Below, in pieces: positions 32,873-43,300 of a DNA stretch of 64,000 nt. Within the stretch, counting starts at the first letter, position 1. Each line of letters begins with the position of its first letter. Below the pieces are notes generated by a model. The model saw only the letters and a list, made by a program, of their open reading frames with translations. It did not search any database and had not been told where the DNA came from. Source of the stretch: Euptelea pleiosperma (lineage: Eukaryota; Streptophyta; Magnoliopsida; Ranunculales; Eupteleaceae); contig CM068552.1 in NCBI GenBank assembly GCA_035048495.1, forward strand, positions 21,020,154 to 21,084,153, given 5' to 3'. The position numbers and the translations under genes were made by a program.

Positions 32873-35080
32873 ATGTCGATGGTCACTGAAGAGACAAGGG
32901 GATGTGACGGGCACAACCCTAACCCCACCAAGGGAAGGAAAAGGGATAAGTCTCAGGATATCTTTGCTGCTTGGGAAGCCAGGCTTGCTAAGGTGGAGCT
33001 TGCCATGGCGGATGCACGTGACAGGTTCGACAAGTTAGGCATGGGCATGGAGGACCTCAAGACGGGATTTGAGGAACTCAAGGGGGGTATGCTGGCCACC
33101 GTCAACGAACTAGTGCATGATCATCAGCAAAAGAGGGATGCCTTCCAAGCCCAAGTAATTGGGATGGTGGAGACTCTAAAGGATCAGGTTGAAGAAATGA
33201 GAGGTGACTGGATCCTATGGAAGAAGGCCATGACAAATGAGGGCGTGGTCGCACGGGGGATGCCCAGGATCAAGACACCGGAGCCCAAGACCTATGGTGG
33301 GTCAAGGGATGCCAAGGAGTTAGATAACTTCTTGTGGAGCATGGAGCAGTACTTCGATGCCATCTCCCTACGCGACGAGAGGACTAAGATCCGCACAGTT
33401 ACCATGTACCTCACTGACACAGCTACTCTATGGTGGCGAAGGCGTCATGCGGACATGGAACGAGGTACGTGCACGATCGACACTTGGGATGACTTTAGAA
33501 GGGAGATCAAGAGGCAATTCTACCCGGAAGATGCCGAACATCAGGCAAGGAGGAAACTAAAACGGCTTAAGCACACGGGGTCAATTCGAGACTATGTGAA
33601 GGAGTTCTCGACCCTAATGTTAGAGATTCCAGACATGCCGGAGAAGGAACTACTCTTCAACTTCATGGATGGTCTCCAGCTATGGGCGGAACAGGAGCTA
33701 AAACGACGTGGGGTACAAGACCTCGCTAGTGCCATGGCCGCTGCCGAACAGTTACTGGAATTCAAGAGGGATGATTCCTCCAAGCCAAAGTCGTCCAAGT
33801 GTAATCATGCCAGAGGTGGGGGAGATGAGACATCAAGTGACAAAGAAGGATCAAATCACAAGGAGAGATCAAATCACAAGGAGGGGTCATCCAAGCCAAA
33901 GCATGGCAAGTTCAGGATGGAAGGTAAGGGCCACTCCAAATCGAGGACTAATTGTTTCCTTTGTGATGGGGATCATTGGGCAAGGGACTGCCCACAGAGG
34001 AAGGCACTGAACGCCTTAGCTGCCAAGTTGGGTAGCGAAAGTGAAGACAGCGACGAGGAGCCAAGGACGGGATCCTTACAACTCCTCAATGCTGTGAAGA
34101 AACACCCTGAGTCTTCCAAGACTATGAGCAAGGGACTCATGTACGTGGAAGCTCATATCAACGAGAAGCCTACACAGGTCATGGTGGACACCGGGGCGAC
34201 ACATAACTTTGTCTCAGGAGAAGAGGCAAAGCGATTGGGATTGAAAGCATCCAAGGAAGAAGGATGGATAAAGGCGGTGAATTCACAAGCCAGACCTATC
34301 CAAGGCACGGCTCGTGGGGTGGAGCTACGCATAGGGGAATGGAAGGGGCTCGTGGATTTATCAGTCGTTCCTATGGATGACTATCAAGTGGTACTAGGGA
34401 TGGAGTTCCTGAAGAGGGTCAAGGCAATACCTATGCCGTTCGTGAACTCGGTGTGTATCATCGAGGAAGGAGCTCCTTGCATGGTTCCTACGGTCAAAGG
34501 AACCAAAACCAGAACAAAGATGCTCTCGGCCTTGCAACTGTCGATGGGATCCAAGAAGGGCATGGTCGAAGATCTTGAGGACAGGGTAGATAAAGAACTA
34601 CCTAGGAACGAAGGCAAAGTCCTTGAAAAATCCAAGGACATGATGTCGCCTAAGCAGACAAAGGCGCTACCACCTAAGAAAGAGGTGGGTCATCCAGTTG
34701 AGATGAAGCTTGGTGTCAAGTCGCCTGCATCGACACCACCTGGGAAGGCTATCATGAGCCAACAAAAAAGGAAGAAATGGACAGACACGAGGAGACGACC
34801 AGTAGAGTGCAAGGAAGTGGACTACATACTCGCTGATCGTCGGGTGAATAGGCGTGGAGTCCAATTATACATCGAGTATCTGGTGAAATGGAAGGGATTA
34901 CCCAAGGACGAGGCTACTTGGGAGCACGCAGATACTCTATGGCAGTTTAAAGGCAAAATCACCAAATACTATGGAGATGACGCGCCGAGGACGTCGCGCA
35001 ATCAGGTGGGGGAGAGTGTCACGGGGTCACTAGTTGGGCCCGATCCAAGCCCGCCAACGAAGCCTGTTCCAAGCCTATAA
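32873..35080 (+). CDS. Gag-protease-chromodomain polyprotein lacking RT, RNase H and integrase
   Basis: 735 codons, intact. Coiled-coil-rich N-terminus (about 30-115), retrotransposon Gag core (about 140-295, with LWWRRR and REIKRQFYPED), Lys/Ser-rich linker, zinc knuckle CX2CX3HX4C (361-373), acidic stretch (388-397) and aspartic protease with VDTGATHNFVS (Asp439). At about 600-628 is a segment like the opening of chromovirus reverse transcriptase. It then passes straight to a basic linker and a chromodomain (about 650-700, YLVKWKGLPKDEATWE). The chromodomain normally ends integrase and guides insertion to particular chromatin; here no integrase is left. The frame runs through the polypurine tract and 21 codons into the 3' LTR. 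The Gag resembles the Galadriel lineage (from memory). Likely supplies particles or targeting while a helper supplies enzymes. Confidence 0.9.
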   Translation: MSMVTEETRGCDGHNPNPTKGRKRDKSQDIFAAWEARLAKVELAMADARDRFDKLGMGMEDLKTGFEELKGGMLATVNELVHDHQQKRDAFQAQVIGMVETLKDQVEEMRGDWILWKKAMTNEGVVARGMPRIKTPEPKTYGGSRDAKELDNFLWSMEQYFDAISLRDERTKIRTVTMYLTDTATLWWRRRHADMERGTCTIDTWDDFRREIKRQFYPEDAEHQARRKLKRLKHTGSIRDYVKEFSTLMLEIPDMPEKELLFNFMDGLQLWAEQELKRRGVQDLASAMAAAEQLLEFKRDDSSKPKSSKCNHARGGGDETSSDKEGSNHKERSNHKEGSSKPKHGKFRMEGKGHSKSRTNCFLCDGDHWARDCPQRKALNALAAKLGSESEDSDEEPRTGSLQLLNAVKKHPESSKTMSKGLMYVEAHINEKPTQVMVDTGATHNFVSGEEAKRLGLKASKEEGWIKAVNSQARPIQGTARGVELRIGEWKGLVDLSVVPMDDYQVVLGMEFLKRVKAIPMPFVNSVCIIEEGAPCMVPTVKGTKTRTKMLSALQLSMGSKKGMVEDLEDRVDKELPRNEGKVLEKSKDMMSPKQTKALPPKKEVGHPVEMKLGVKSPASTPPGKAIMSQQKRKKWTDTRRRPVECKEVDYILADRRVNRRGVQLYIEYLVKWKGLPKDEATWEHADTLWQFKGKITKYYGDDAPRTSRNQVGESVTGSLVGPDPSPPTKPVPSL

Positions 35081-35571
35081 CCAAGCCCGGTTACGGCTCA
35101 AGGAGTCTAGAGTGCTCTGGATGTTTCTAGAGGACCCTAGAGTATGGTAGAGAGACTTAGAAGATAGAAGAGTCTAGAATACTCATGAGAGTTCTAGGGA
35201 ATCTCTACCCATGTATTATATGTAAATATTCTAGATAGTTCCTAGGGGAAACATCTAGAGATTCTTTGGTAGAATAGTATGGAGAATTCTAGAATAAGGC
35301 TTGAAGCCTATATAAAGGGGCAAGCCCCCTCATTTGTAATCATCCTGAAAATCCTGGAAATCCTAGAACCCAGAGTTGAGCAATACAAGCTTCCTCATTC
35401 TCTAAGCTTTCTTGTTCTTGTGTGCTTTGTGTGCTTCTTGAGTGAGAGTAGTGCTTAGGCAAGGCCAAGTCCTAAGTCACTTTGGGGGAAGGCTGACTTG
35501 AGCTAGCAAAGGAGCGACTAACTCAAGTGCCGCACGGTCTTTAGTAAGGGTCAAAGACTAAGTCCGTGACA
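35017..35571 (+). repeat. 3' LTR of the young chromovirus
   Basis: 555 bp, the same as 32286-32840 except for one visible base. The first 64 bases also encode the C-terminus of the polyprotein. Confidence 0.95.
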
Positions 35572-36273
35572 ACTAGCTGACAAACTGAGGCCTTGGTTCC
35601 AGTAAATTACGTTGTTATTCCATTTAAGAGTAAGATTACCAGACCATCGCAGAGAAAAAGAGTAAGGCCTAGATCGCAGTCTTCTCAGTTGTGAAATTCT
35701 GGGTCGGTAAGATCGTATCGGTCAGGTTATCGAAAGTGGACCAAATTGTAACTGAGCCATTTTTCAGGGAGAGATTACCAGAATCGTCGAGTGTAGCCGT
35801 TGTGACGCCGCGGTTGGCGGTGCCAGATTCCCAGATGATGGTACTGGAACCATTGATTAGGCGGAGATTTCAGTTGGGGAGGAAGTGGTAGCGGCCGGTG
35901 GAGTCAACAACGCCAGCATCGCCACCCGCTTTCCAAACGGGAATGCCAGAGAAGGAGATGGCGGCGGCGAAGGAAATGGGGTTGGTGGCGCCGACAGGTA
36001 TGAAACTTAGAGAGAACGTGTTGTTGGGAGATGTCCAGTTGGTGATGGGGAAGGAGGATTGGAGGGTAGAGCCTAGGGAAATGTCTGCATAAGCAACGGT
36101 GAAAAGAAGAGGGTAGAGAAGGAAGATTGAGAGTGAGATGCATGGAATCACCATTTCTCCTCTCTCTGAGTTTCCTCTGCTTTTCGAATCACTTGAATCA
36201 GTTGAAGGAGGTTTCTACAGGGAGAGTTGCGACTCGGCGTCGGGGAGGGAGGGGCTTGATGAGGAGTGGGATG

Positions 36274-36659
36274 TATGTTTTAAAACTCGTCGAGTTGACT
36301 CGGGACTCGGCCGAGTCGATTCGACTCAATTGTATTTCGAGTTGACTCGGCATACAAACTCAGATTTGCATAGTCCGGCGAGTTAACTAGGACAATCGTC
36401 TGAGTTGACTCACAATTCAGCCGAGTCACCCGTTTAAAGGCCGAGTCCAATCAAAACTCAAATATTTTTTTCTGATTTTCTAAATTTTTTTTAGTATTTG
36501 TTTGCTATTTTCAAAGTTTTTCTTAATAAATTTTATTTTTTATATATTTAAATAAACAATAATCAATTTAATGACTCGCCGAGTCAACTCCCGAGTCATC
36601 GAGGTGACTCGGCCCAATGGACTTCTGATCCGAGTCCGAGTTCCGAGTTTTAGAACATA
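36274..36659. mobile_element. MITE with TATGTTTTAAAACTC ends
   Basis: Flanked by the perfect 6-bp direct repeat GGGATG (36268-36273 and 36660-36665). The left end TATGTTTTAAAACTCG is inverted at the right end (CGAGTTTTAGAACATA). The interior is rich in GAGTTGACTCGG and CCGAGTC words in both orientations around an AT-rich centre. It sits in the upstream region copied with the receptor kinase: removing it joins sequence resembling the intact gene's upstream region (GGGATGAACTG). Confidence 0.7.
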
Positions 36660-36744
36660 GGGATGAACTGGCTGGTCTGTTCTTCACGTTTTAAAAGGAA
36701 GATATTTGATTTTTCATTACATTTTCAACGGGGTTGAACTTGAC

Positions 36745-37330
36745 TAATGGGCCACCGGCTTTGAAGAATGTTTTCATACCCGGACCGGTCATTGACCCAG
36801 TCAAAGGACCAGTTCAACCGCTGGCTCAACCCGTGATGTCATTATTAATAAATTAAAAATAAAAAAATATGAAAAATATAAAAAAATGTAAAAAATCAGA
36901 AAAATGTAAAAACCCGATAAACTACTTAGTCATCCTTGTCAAACACCATCTCCTATTGCTGGGTCGGGATGAACCCAAACCAGTTTTATGACCGGTTCAC
37001 TGGGTCACCAGGTCAACCGGCTGGGCCAGGCCGATTTTAATAACATTAATTGAAGTTGGGTCTCCAGTGTGCTCTCCAGAAAGGCCTTCAGGCTTTAGAG
37101 ACCGAGTGGATGCGAAAAGTTTGGGGGACGAACTCTACAGTAGCAGGGTAGGCTTCCATCAGCTTACTCTGCTGATATTTTGGTGTTGAAAAACTTTCTT
37201 TCTTTTTAGTTTGGTTTGAGCCAATCTTTTAAACACTAAACCGGTGATTGAACCGAAATTTTGACAAATTGGTCGGATCCTGGTCGAACCATGGTTTGAA
37301 GTTTGAAGTTTGAACTTTTGAAGTTCCCTC
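36745..37330. repeat. MITE-like remnants with ACCGGTC/GGTCAACCGG words
   Basis: The left part (TTTCATACCCGGACCGGTC) and right part (CCAGGTCAACCGGCTGGGCC) flank an AT-rich core at 36840-36910, an inverted arrangement typical of small DNA transposons. A second fragment with AAACCGGTGATTGAACCG is at about 37240. Boundaries are uncertain. Confidence 0.45.
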
Positions 37331-38739
37331 TCAAAATGCCACGTGGGACTCCATGGGTGTCTGGCTCACCTCTTGGTGGACCCAAACACGAAAAATGAAC
37401 TTGACAAAAAGCATCAATAACTTTTCTAAAATCCAACTGTTAGAAATCAGCAACCAAGCTGACTTCAGTGTGTAAATCCAAAATGGGTGGGCCCGAAAGA
37501 GTATGCCCCATGGAATTTTAGTTACTCACCGGTTTGCAATTTTTGTTACTAACCGCTGCCCTCTGGGCCAACTGAACGCATGGATATTAAGCCCACCCTT
37601 TGGGGGATATACACACCAAAAATCACCCTGATAGGTAATCTCTAGACATTAGATTTTACTACTTTTTAAGGGGGTGATTCTAGCCATTGGGTTCAACAAA
37701 AATCACCCTAATGGGGGAATGACTACCCTCTCTCAAATCTCGCGGGCGACTTTCCTTCTTAAGGTCTTGGACGCCTGCCCCTGCCCCTGCCCAACTTTGA
37801 GAATTGCTTGTCGCCTTGCCCACCCTTGAACAAAATCCTGGCACCGCACTACTAATGTCGACACGTCGAGAAATATGAATATCGAATACTTTTCCCCTAG
37901 AGGCTAGAGGCCATGGAAGTTGTAAATATTGACCGTGCATTGCTAGATTAGGATAAGGTCTGAATGTTGTTCAACGGGACACGTTTGGTCTAGGTTCTGT
38001 GGTCCTTGATGTGCGTAGGCCATGTTCAAGCGAAAAAATGGGCCTAGCCAGTACTAAGCCCATTGAAATCCAAACCTATACTGGTGGAGAAGAGACAACC
38101 TTTTTGCCCTGTTTTCATCTAATTTGGACTTTGGAGTGAGTTTACGCTTCCTAAACGGACAATTACAAGCTGGACATGGTAGACCGTTATATGTTACCGA
38201 TGCAATGGTAACGTTTCTTGTCCGTTGATGTTAACAATCCAATTTAAACGGGCTTAAAATCTCTAGCCTAACCCGCCAGGTAGATGTTCAGAATTGGGCT
38301 TGGAGTGGGTACGAGATGGGGCAATTCAATTTTCTGTAACTATCGAGGTCCTAGTCGAGTCCAGTAGGAAGATGCAGGCCCAGATTGCCCAATCCCAGCT
38401 TATTGTATGGCCGGCCAGCTGACGGCCCTCGAAGTTTTAAAACAATTTAAGAAGCTTATCAAACACCTCTCAAATAATATAGCAGCAAAAAATCTTTGGC
38501 ACCGAGCCAAGATGGCTTGTTTGTTACCGAGCTCGGCTTTCTCAAGATCATCTGGACAGGGATGATCTTTATAAAACACTTTCAACATGTGGCTGCTCAA
38601 TGTTAGTTTTGTAACCAAACACCCCTCAATGGAATTCAATTGAGATAATTTGTGGTTAAGACCTAAGCTTTACACGCCTATATCGCCTAGGTGCTTTTGG
38701 CATATTGGTTTTTGTCTTAACATTTGAAATCAGAGCCAA
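37330..38739. other. Intergenic DNA with foldback-family fragments
   Basis: At 37330-37700 are phrases related to the foldback families (ATGCCACGTGGGACTCCATGG, CTTGGTGGACCC). From 37700 to 38739 no gene or repeat structure is recognised. Confidence 0.35.
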
Positions 38740-39859
38740 ATAGGGGTGGCAATTTAGCCCGTGGCCCCAATTTTTTCAAGCGTAGGCCAGTCAGGCCTGT
38801 TGGTCTGCCCGGTTTAGCCCAGCCCACTAACTCTCCAGGAATGGCTTGGGCCTGAAAGTTGGCCCGCGGCCTGTCCCTTATTTTACAAAGAATATCGTAG
38901 AGTTTCATGTGATGATGGCCCATCGTCCACCTTTCAGATCCATTTTTCTTCCTTTCTCACTTAGGGACCCACTTTGAAAAGATGTGCTGCAAAAATATAA
39001 AGGGGCACTAGATACCTAACAAAAGAAAAGATGTCACGCTAGGTTTAATGATAGAGCTAGTGATGTACTGTATCATTGTAAAAATAGATAAAGGGCCCAC
39101 TTTGAATTTCTTAGTATGGAAAGATGCTAGCTCTTTTCAAAAGGTTTAATCACGATCTGATGATCCTCACCATCTTTGATCTATCTCTATATTTTGGACC
39201 AGTAAACATGATGTGTGGTTACGGGGTGTTGGATCGTTAAGCTAAACATTAAAACCTAGCCCAAATGTATGTGTCTGGCTAAACCCGTTCCTCAATCTGA
39301 ACGGTCGAATTGTGGGCCATCTCTTAGAAGGATTTTGTCAAAAAATAAAAAAGGTTATACTTTATTGTAAGGAACTGAGACACAGACTTTTGCATCCAAC
39401 CATGAAACATATTTATACAGGCACTCCAAGTCTAGATCACAGTAATTAGATGGGGCATACTTTGTATCTAGCCTACCCCCACCAACGAGGCAATGAGCGG
39501 TCCAGATTGATTCAGAGGTGGGCCACGTGTAGAGGTGACATGTTTTAAATATACATGATCTACGATCAGGATAAAATTCTATTGTGATGAAAAAGACAGA
39601 AAATGAAATAAATACAATAATTGCAACCCTAAAATGCAATAAATTCTAAGCCATAGCCCAACCCATCAACCCATCCTGCAGCCTAGCCCATCAGACTGCC
39701 TACATCCCGAGGCCCAGCCTAGGATCGGGCCTTGTGTTGGTCCTAGGCTTCATAATTTCAAAGAGGCCCAGTCCGCGGCCTGTCCAACTCATTCACAGCC
39801 CACCTCAGCCCAGACCCACTCAAATCCGACTCGGGACGAGCCCAGCGGTTACCACCCCT
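38740..39859. mobile_element. Non-autonomous hAT-type element with 8-bp target duplication
   Basis: A perfect 8-bp direct repeat AGAGCCAA flanks it (38732-38739 and 39860-39867). The termini are inverted: left ATAGGGGTGGCAATTT and right GGTTACCACCCCT. Eight-base duplications and the AGGGGTGG terminus are hallmarks of plant hAT elements. The 1120-bp interior has GGCCCG-rich subterminal regions but no transposase frame. Confidence 0.8.
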
Positions 39860-39867
39860 AGAGCCAA

Positions 39868-40370
39868 CCCAACAATATCCGGCTGCGGAAACATAGTGGG
39901 ATGTTAAGATCCTAATGGTTAAGATCCTAAAGCTTTATACGCCTTGGCACATTGGTTTGGGTCTGAACATTTGGTATGTTCACCACAAAATGAACGAAAT
40001 CACAATATGATCTGATTTGTCCATTGCAGTTTATAGGATCTCAAGAACAATTTCAGGAAGAAGCTCCCCCACCCCCCCGGGATCTGAAGAACAATTTCAG
40101 AGTTCTTCCATTATAACTTCAGCTCAGAGATCTTCCATAATTGGGAGAGACACTAATCCAAATGCCAATTTCAGCCCAGAAACATTGAAAATGAGTTCAT
40201 CTTCAATAAACTTCAAAAGACAATTAATAAAACAAGGAAAAATTATTCACATCTTGGCAATCTTGCCAAACTGGGATATAATTTCTTCAAATCAGCCAAC
40301 TTTTCCTTCACAACTCACTGCAACTTATACACAGTTATGAACAGAAAATCTTTTCCCCACTTCTTCCTCT
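39868..40370. other. Spacer and probable 3' untranslated region of the ammonium transporter
   Basis: No conserved gene. The plus-strand frame at 40017-40340 lies just past the transporter's stop codon and has no recognisable similarity; it is Ser/Ile/Asn-rich and most likely antisense to the 3' untranslated region. Confidence 0.4.
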
Positions 40371-43300
40371 CTAGACTACCTGAGTAACACCACTGGAGGC
40401 CTTATTGTGTAAGGTTTCATCAGAATACCATCCATGCTTCGAAGAATCGTACTTCTCGCCGTCTCCCCACAGTGCATATGCTTCTTCTCCGTGCACCGCA
40501 TCGTCCCCGATCAACAGTTGCTCCTCGGACATTCGAAGTGGCATCACCAATTTTATCACTAGACAGATGATCGACGTCACGACAAGGTTCCAACCTATGA
40601 TGAAACAGGCCCCTACAATCTGTTTGAGGAACTGCACTCCACCGGAGCCTCCGTAAAAACCGCCCCTAGAGTTGGTGACTGGCAAGAAGAGTGCGCACAG
40701 CTCGGGCTCGGCAAAGAGACCAGTGAGGGTACCTCCTAGGAATCCCGCGACAGCATGGGTGTGAAAGACGCCGAGCGTATCGTCAACCTTCTGAAGTAAT
40801 GTCCATCTCTTGTGAATGATCATCATGGTGAACCAGGGAATGCTGCCTGAGAGAATTCCCATGAGAATTGCAGCCCATCCTTGAACAAGACCTAACAAAA
40901 TGTGAACAGGAAACGAAGTCAAATTAAACAGGATCCAATAGTACAGATCATCCCTACAAGTAACAAATTTTAATGCAAAATTTAGTTAGATTGGTGACAT
41001 CAAAGTTAGGTTTTTACAAGGTCAAATCATGAATGTTTGAACCAAGGTTTAAAAAACGGCCGTTAGAACGAAAATAACGGCCGCTATAACGGATTCGGAC
41101 CTACCCCATTACGTTATGGATAACGGCCGTTATTTTTTGTTATTTTTTCTGTTATAACGAAAATAACGACCGTTATTTTCTGGAAAATTTTGTGAGAAAA
41201 AAAAACGGCCGTTATTTTCGTTATTTTCCGTTTATATTCTGTTATTTTCCATTTTTGAATTTCAAAATTCAAAAATTCAAAATTTGAATTTCAGCGCCAT
41301 TTTTTCCGTTATTTCCGTTTTTTTCCGTTATTTCCATTATTTTCCCATTTTTTTCCGTTTTTGCCCCTGAGCGATTTTTTTCGTTATAACGGAAAAAATG
41401 GTAACTCCCCCAGTCCGTTATACCGTTATAACGGTCCCCTTTAAACCTTGGTTTGAACTTAAAAGGGGCAATAACAGACTGGAGGACGGCTATTATTGCT
41501 CAGGGTCAAAAACGGAAAATAATGGGAAAAACGACGCTGAAATTCAAATTTTGAAATTTGAATTCAAAAACGAAAAAAAGGAAAAAAAAATAGAGAAATA
41601 ACGGAAATAACGGCCGTTCTTTCACAAAATTTATCAGAAAATAACAGTCATTATTTTCGTTAAAACAGAAAAATAACGGTATATAACGCAACGGGGGAGG
41701 TCCAAATCCGTTATATGGGTCCAAAAAGCCACATGGCACCCTTTTTGGGTCCACTGCCCCAGGACTGTTTGGACCGTCTCTTGGTAGACCTAAACAACAA
41801 AAATCATCCTGAATGGTTATTTATAGCCATTGGATTTGAGATTCTCTTTTCATCATGGCTTAAAAACCTACCATTGGGCCTATTAAAAAAGCCCATGATA
41901 AAAAAATGTTGAATCAACTAGTAGAAAGTCCCAATCAAGCTCATTTTTTTGTGTGTAGGTCCACAAAGGGGTGGGCCAAACCTTAATGGGTGCAACGCAA
42001 GCATTGCACAGATGCAACTCTGCAAAAAGACGAGAAAAAAAAAATAGCATATTTTAATTGAAGGTACGGTTGCGTTGCATCTGTGCAACGCCATAAAGCG
42101 TTGCTCGCTAGTTAATGCTTTCTAACTAAGCATCTTTATTTGTCTTCCACAAGAGAGAAGAAAAAAATGGTCGATGGATGTCACATGTAAAGTCAAGATT
42201 CTTTTCGGTTTTTGCATTAGAATTTTCAGCTCCGAACGAAGACTTGCAAAGAATTCGACGCGACTGTTTGTCTAGATGTGCGCTTCATTTTCAACATCGG
42301 TAGCTCCTTAATTAAGTTGCTGCTGAGCCTAGCGCAGCTTGCTTCACCGTTACATCAACTCCTAAGTCCAAGGTTGAAAGTCTCGGGATCGGTGGGCTCC
42401 GATACGGATCGGTCCACCGATCCAGATCAGGATCAGCCCATCTCACCCGAGACTATGTGAAAATCCTTTGTAAAACTAAGATCTCAGACGAGACAGAGCT
42501 GGTTTGGATCGGATCAGTGGGCTCTGATCCTGATCTGGATCGCCCGAGCCAGACCGGGATCCGCCGAGACTTTTGTCCCCGATATTAAATATTTATTTCA
42601 TAAGCAAGGATTACAAAGTCAAATCCCTTTATTTTCCTATAATAATAATAATAAATTAATTATTTTATGATTAAAAATATAGTAAGGTGGTGGTATAGAA
42701 AAAAATTAATTACCTTAATAATATATTATAAAAAAAGAAATTAAATAATTGCATTCTAGGGGGACTAGGAAAAAGACCAATTTGCCCATGCAACTTAACT
42801 GAAATTAAGAAAAATAATTGGATTGGACTTATTTTCATGGGTTAATCTCAACTGTGGAATTTGAGCAGTATTTGAGGTACAAAGATCCAACGCCTATGAA
42901 TCATTGACGCTTATTTTTGGTTTGTAGGCCCACTTAGGGATTGACCAAATAGTGTGGCACGTGGCTCATATTGTGTCCTGTAACAGGAGCCTGTCATTTT
43001 AGGACGGTAGCTGGAGCCTGAGCCATAAATAAATGCAATAATACTTCTCGAAAGGAAACATAAAGATAAGTTTTTAGGATTTAGAAGTTGGAACTTTCAG
43101 AAGTGGAAAAATTTCCTTGGTGATGGGACGGTGGGCCCACAATACCACATCAATTGCCAAAAAATAGGGTAGCGTAGACATGCTAGAGATAGATAGAGAG
43201 TAGATCTGGCGGTGCATATCACATGCAGATGCAAAGAACAGTATTGTACCAATCGGAAGGTGGATGGTCCGAAGGTACAACATTTCTCTATATCTGCGGC

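Larger units (their letters stand above)
32286..35571 (+). mobile_element. Young non-autonomous chromovirus (Ty3/Gypsy), complete with LTRs
   Basis: Two 555-bp LTRs (32286-32840 and 35017-35571) start TGTCAC and end GTGACA. By eye they differ at one base (A at 32311, G at 35042). The primer site TGGTATCAGAGCC at 32843-32855 matches the initiator tRNA-Met type. The polypurine tract GGTGGGGGAGAG lies at 35005-35016. The target duplication is ACTA (32282-32285 and 35572-35575); removing the element and one ACTA restores collinearity with the intact receptor kinase. Inside is one 735-codon frame with Gag, protease and chromodomain but no reverse transcriptase, RNase H or integrase. It must have moved with enzymes from another element. 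Near-identical LTRs indicate recent insertion. Confidence 0.95.
32016..36154 (-). pseudogene. 5'-half duplicate of the lectin receptor kinase, broken by two insertions
   Basis: The minus-strand frame opens at 36154 with the same signal peptide and lectin start as the gene at 22002-24605, but stops after about 94 codons at 35870. Similarity continues with frameshifts to 35572, is interrupted by the LTR element 32286-35571, and resumes at 32285 down to about 32016. This covers residues equivalent to about 1-285 (up to GWCGNMGICS). There it meets the LINE poly-A. The membrane and kinase halves are absent. Upstream similarity to the intact gene extends past the start codon to about 36260. Same orientation as the parent, about 11 kb away: a dispersed tandem duplicate that decayed and served as a target for transposons. 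Confidence 0.9.

Noticed and set aside
40017..40340. 107-codon plus-strand open frame just past the ammonium transporter stop
   Set aside because: No recognisable similarity, biased composition, and it lies antisense to the expected 3' untranslated region.
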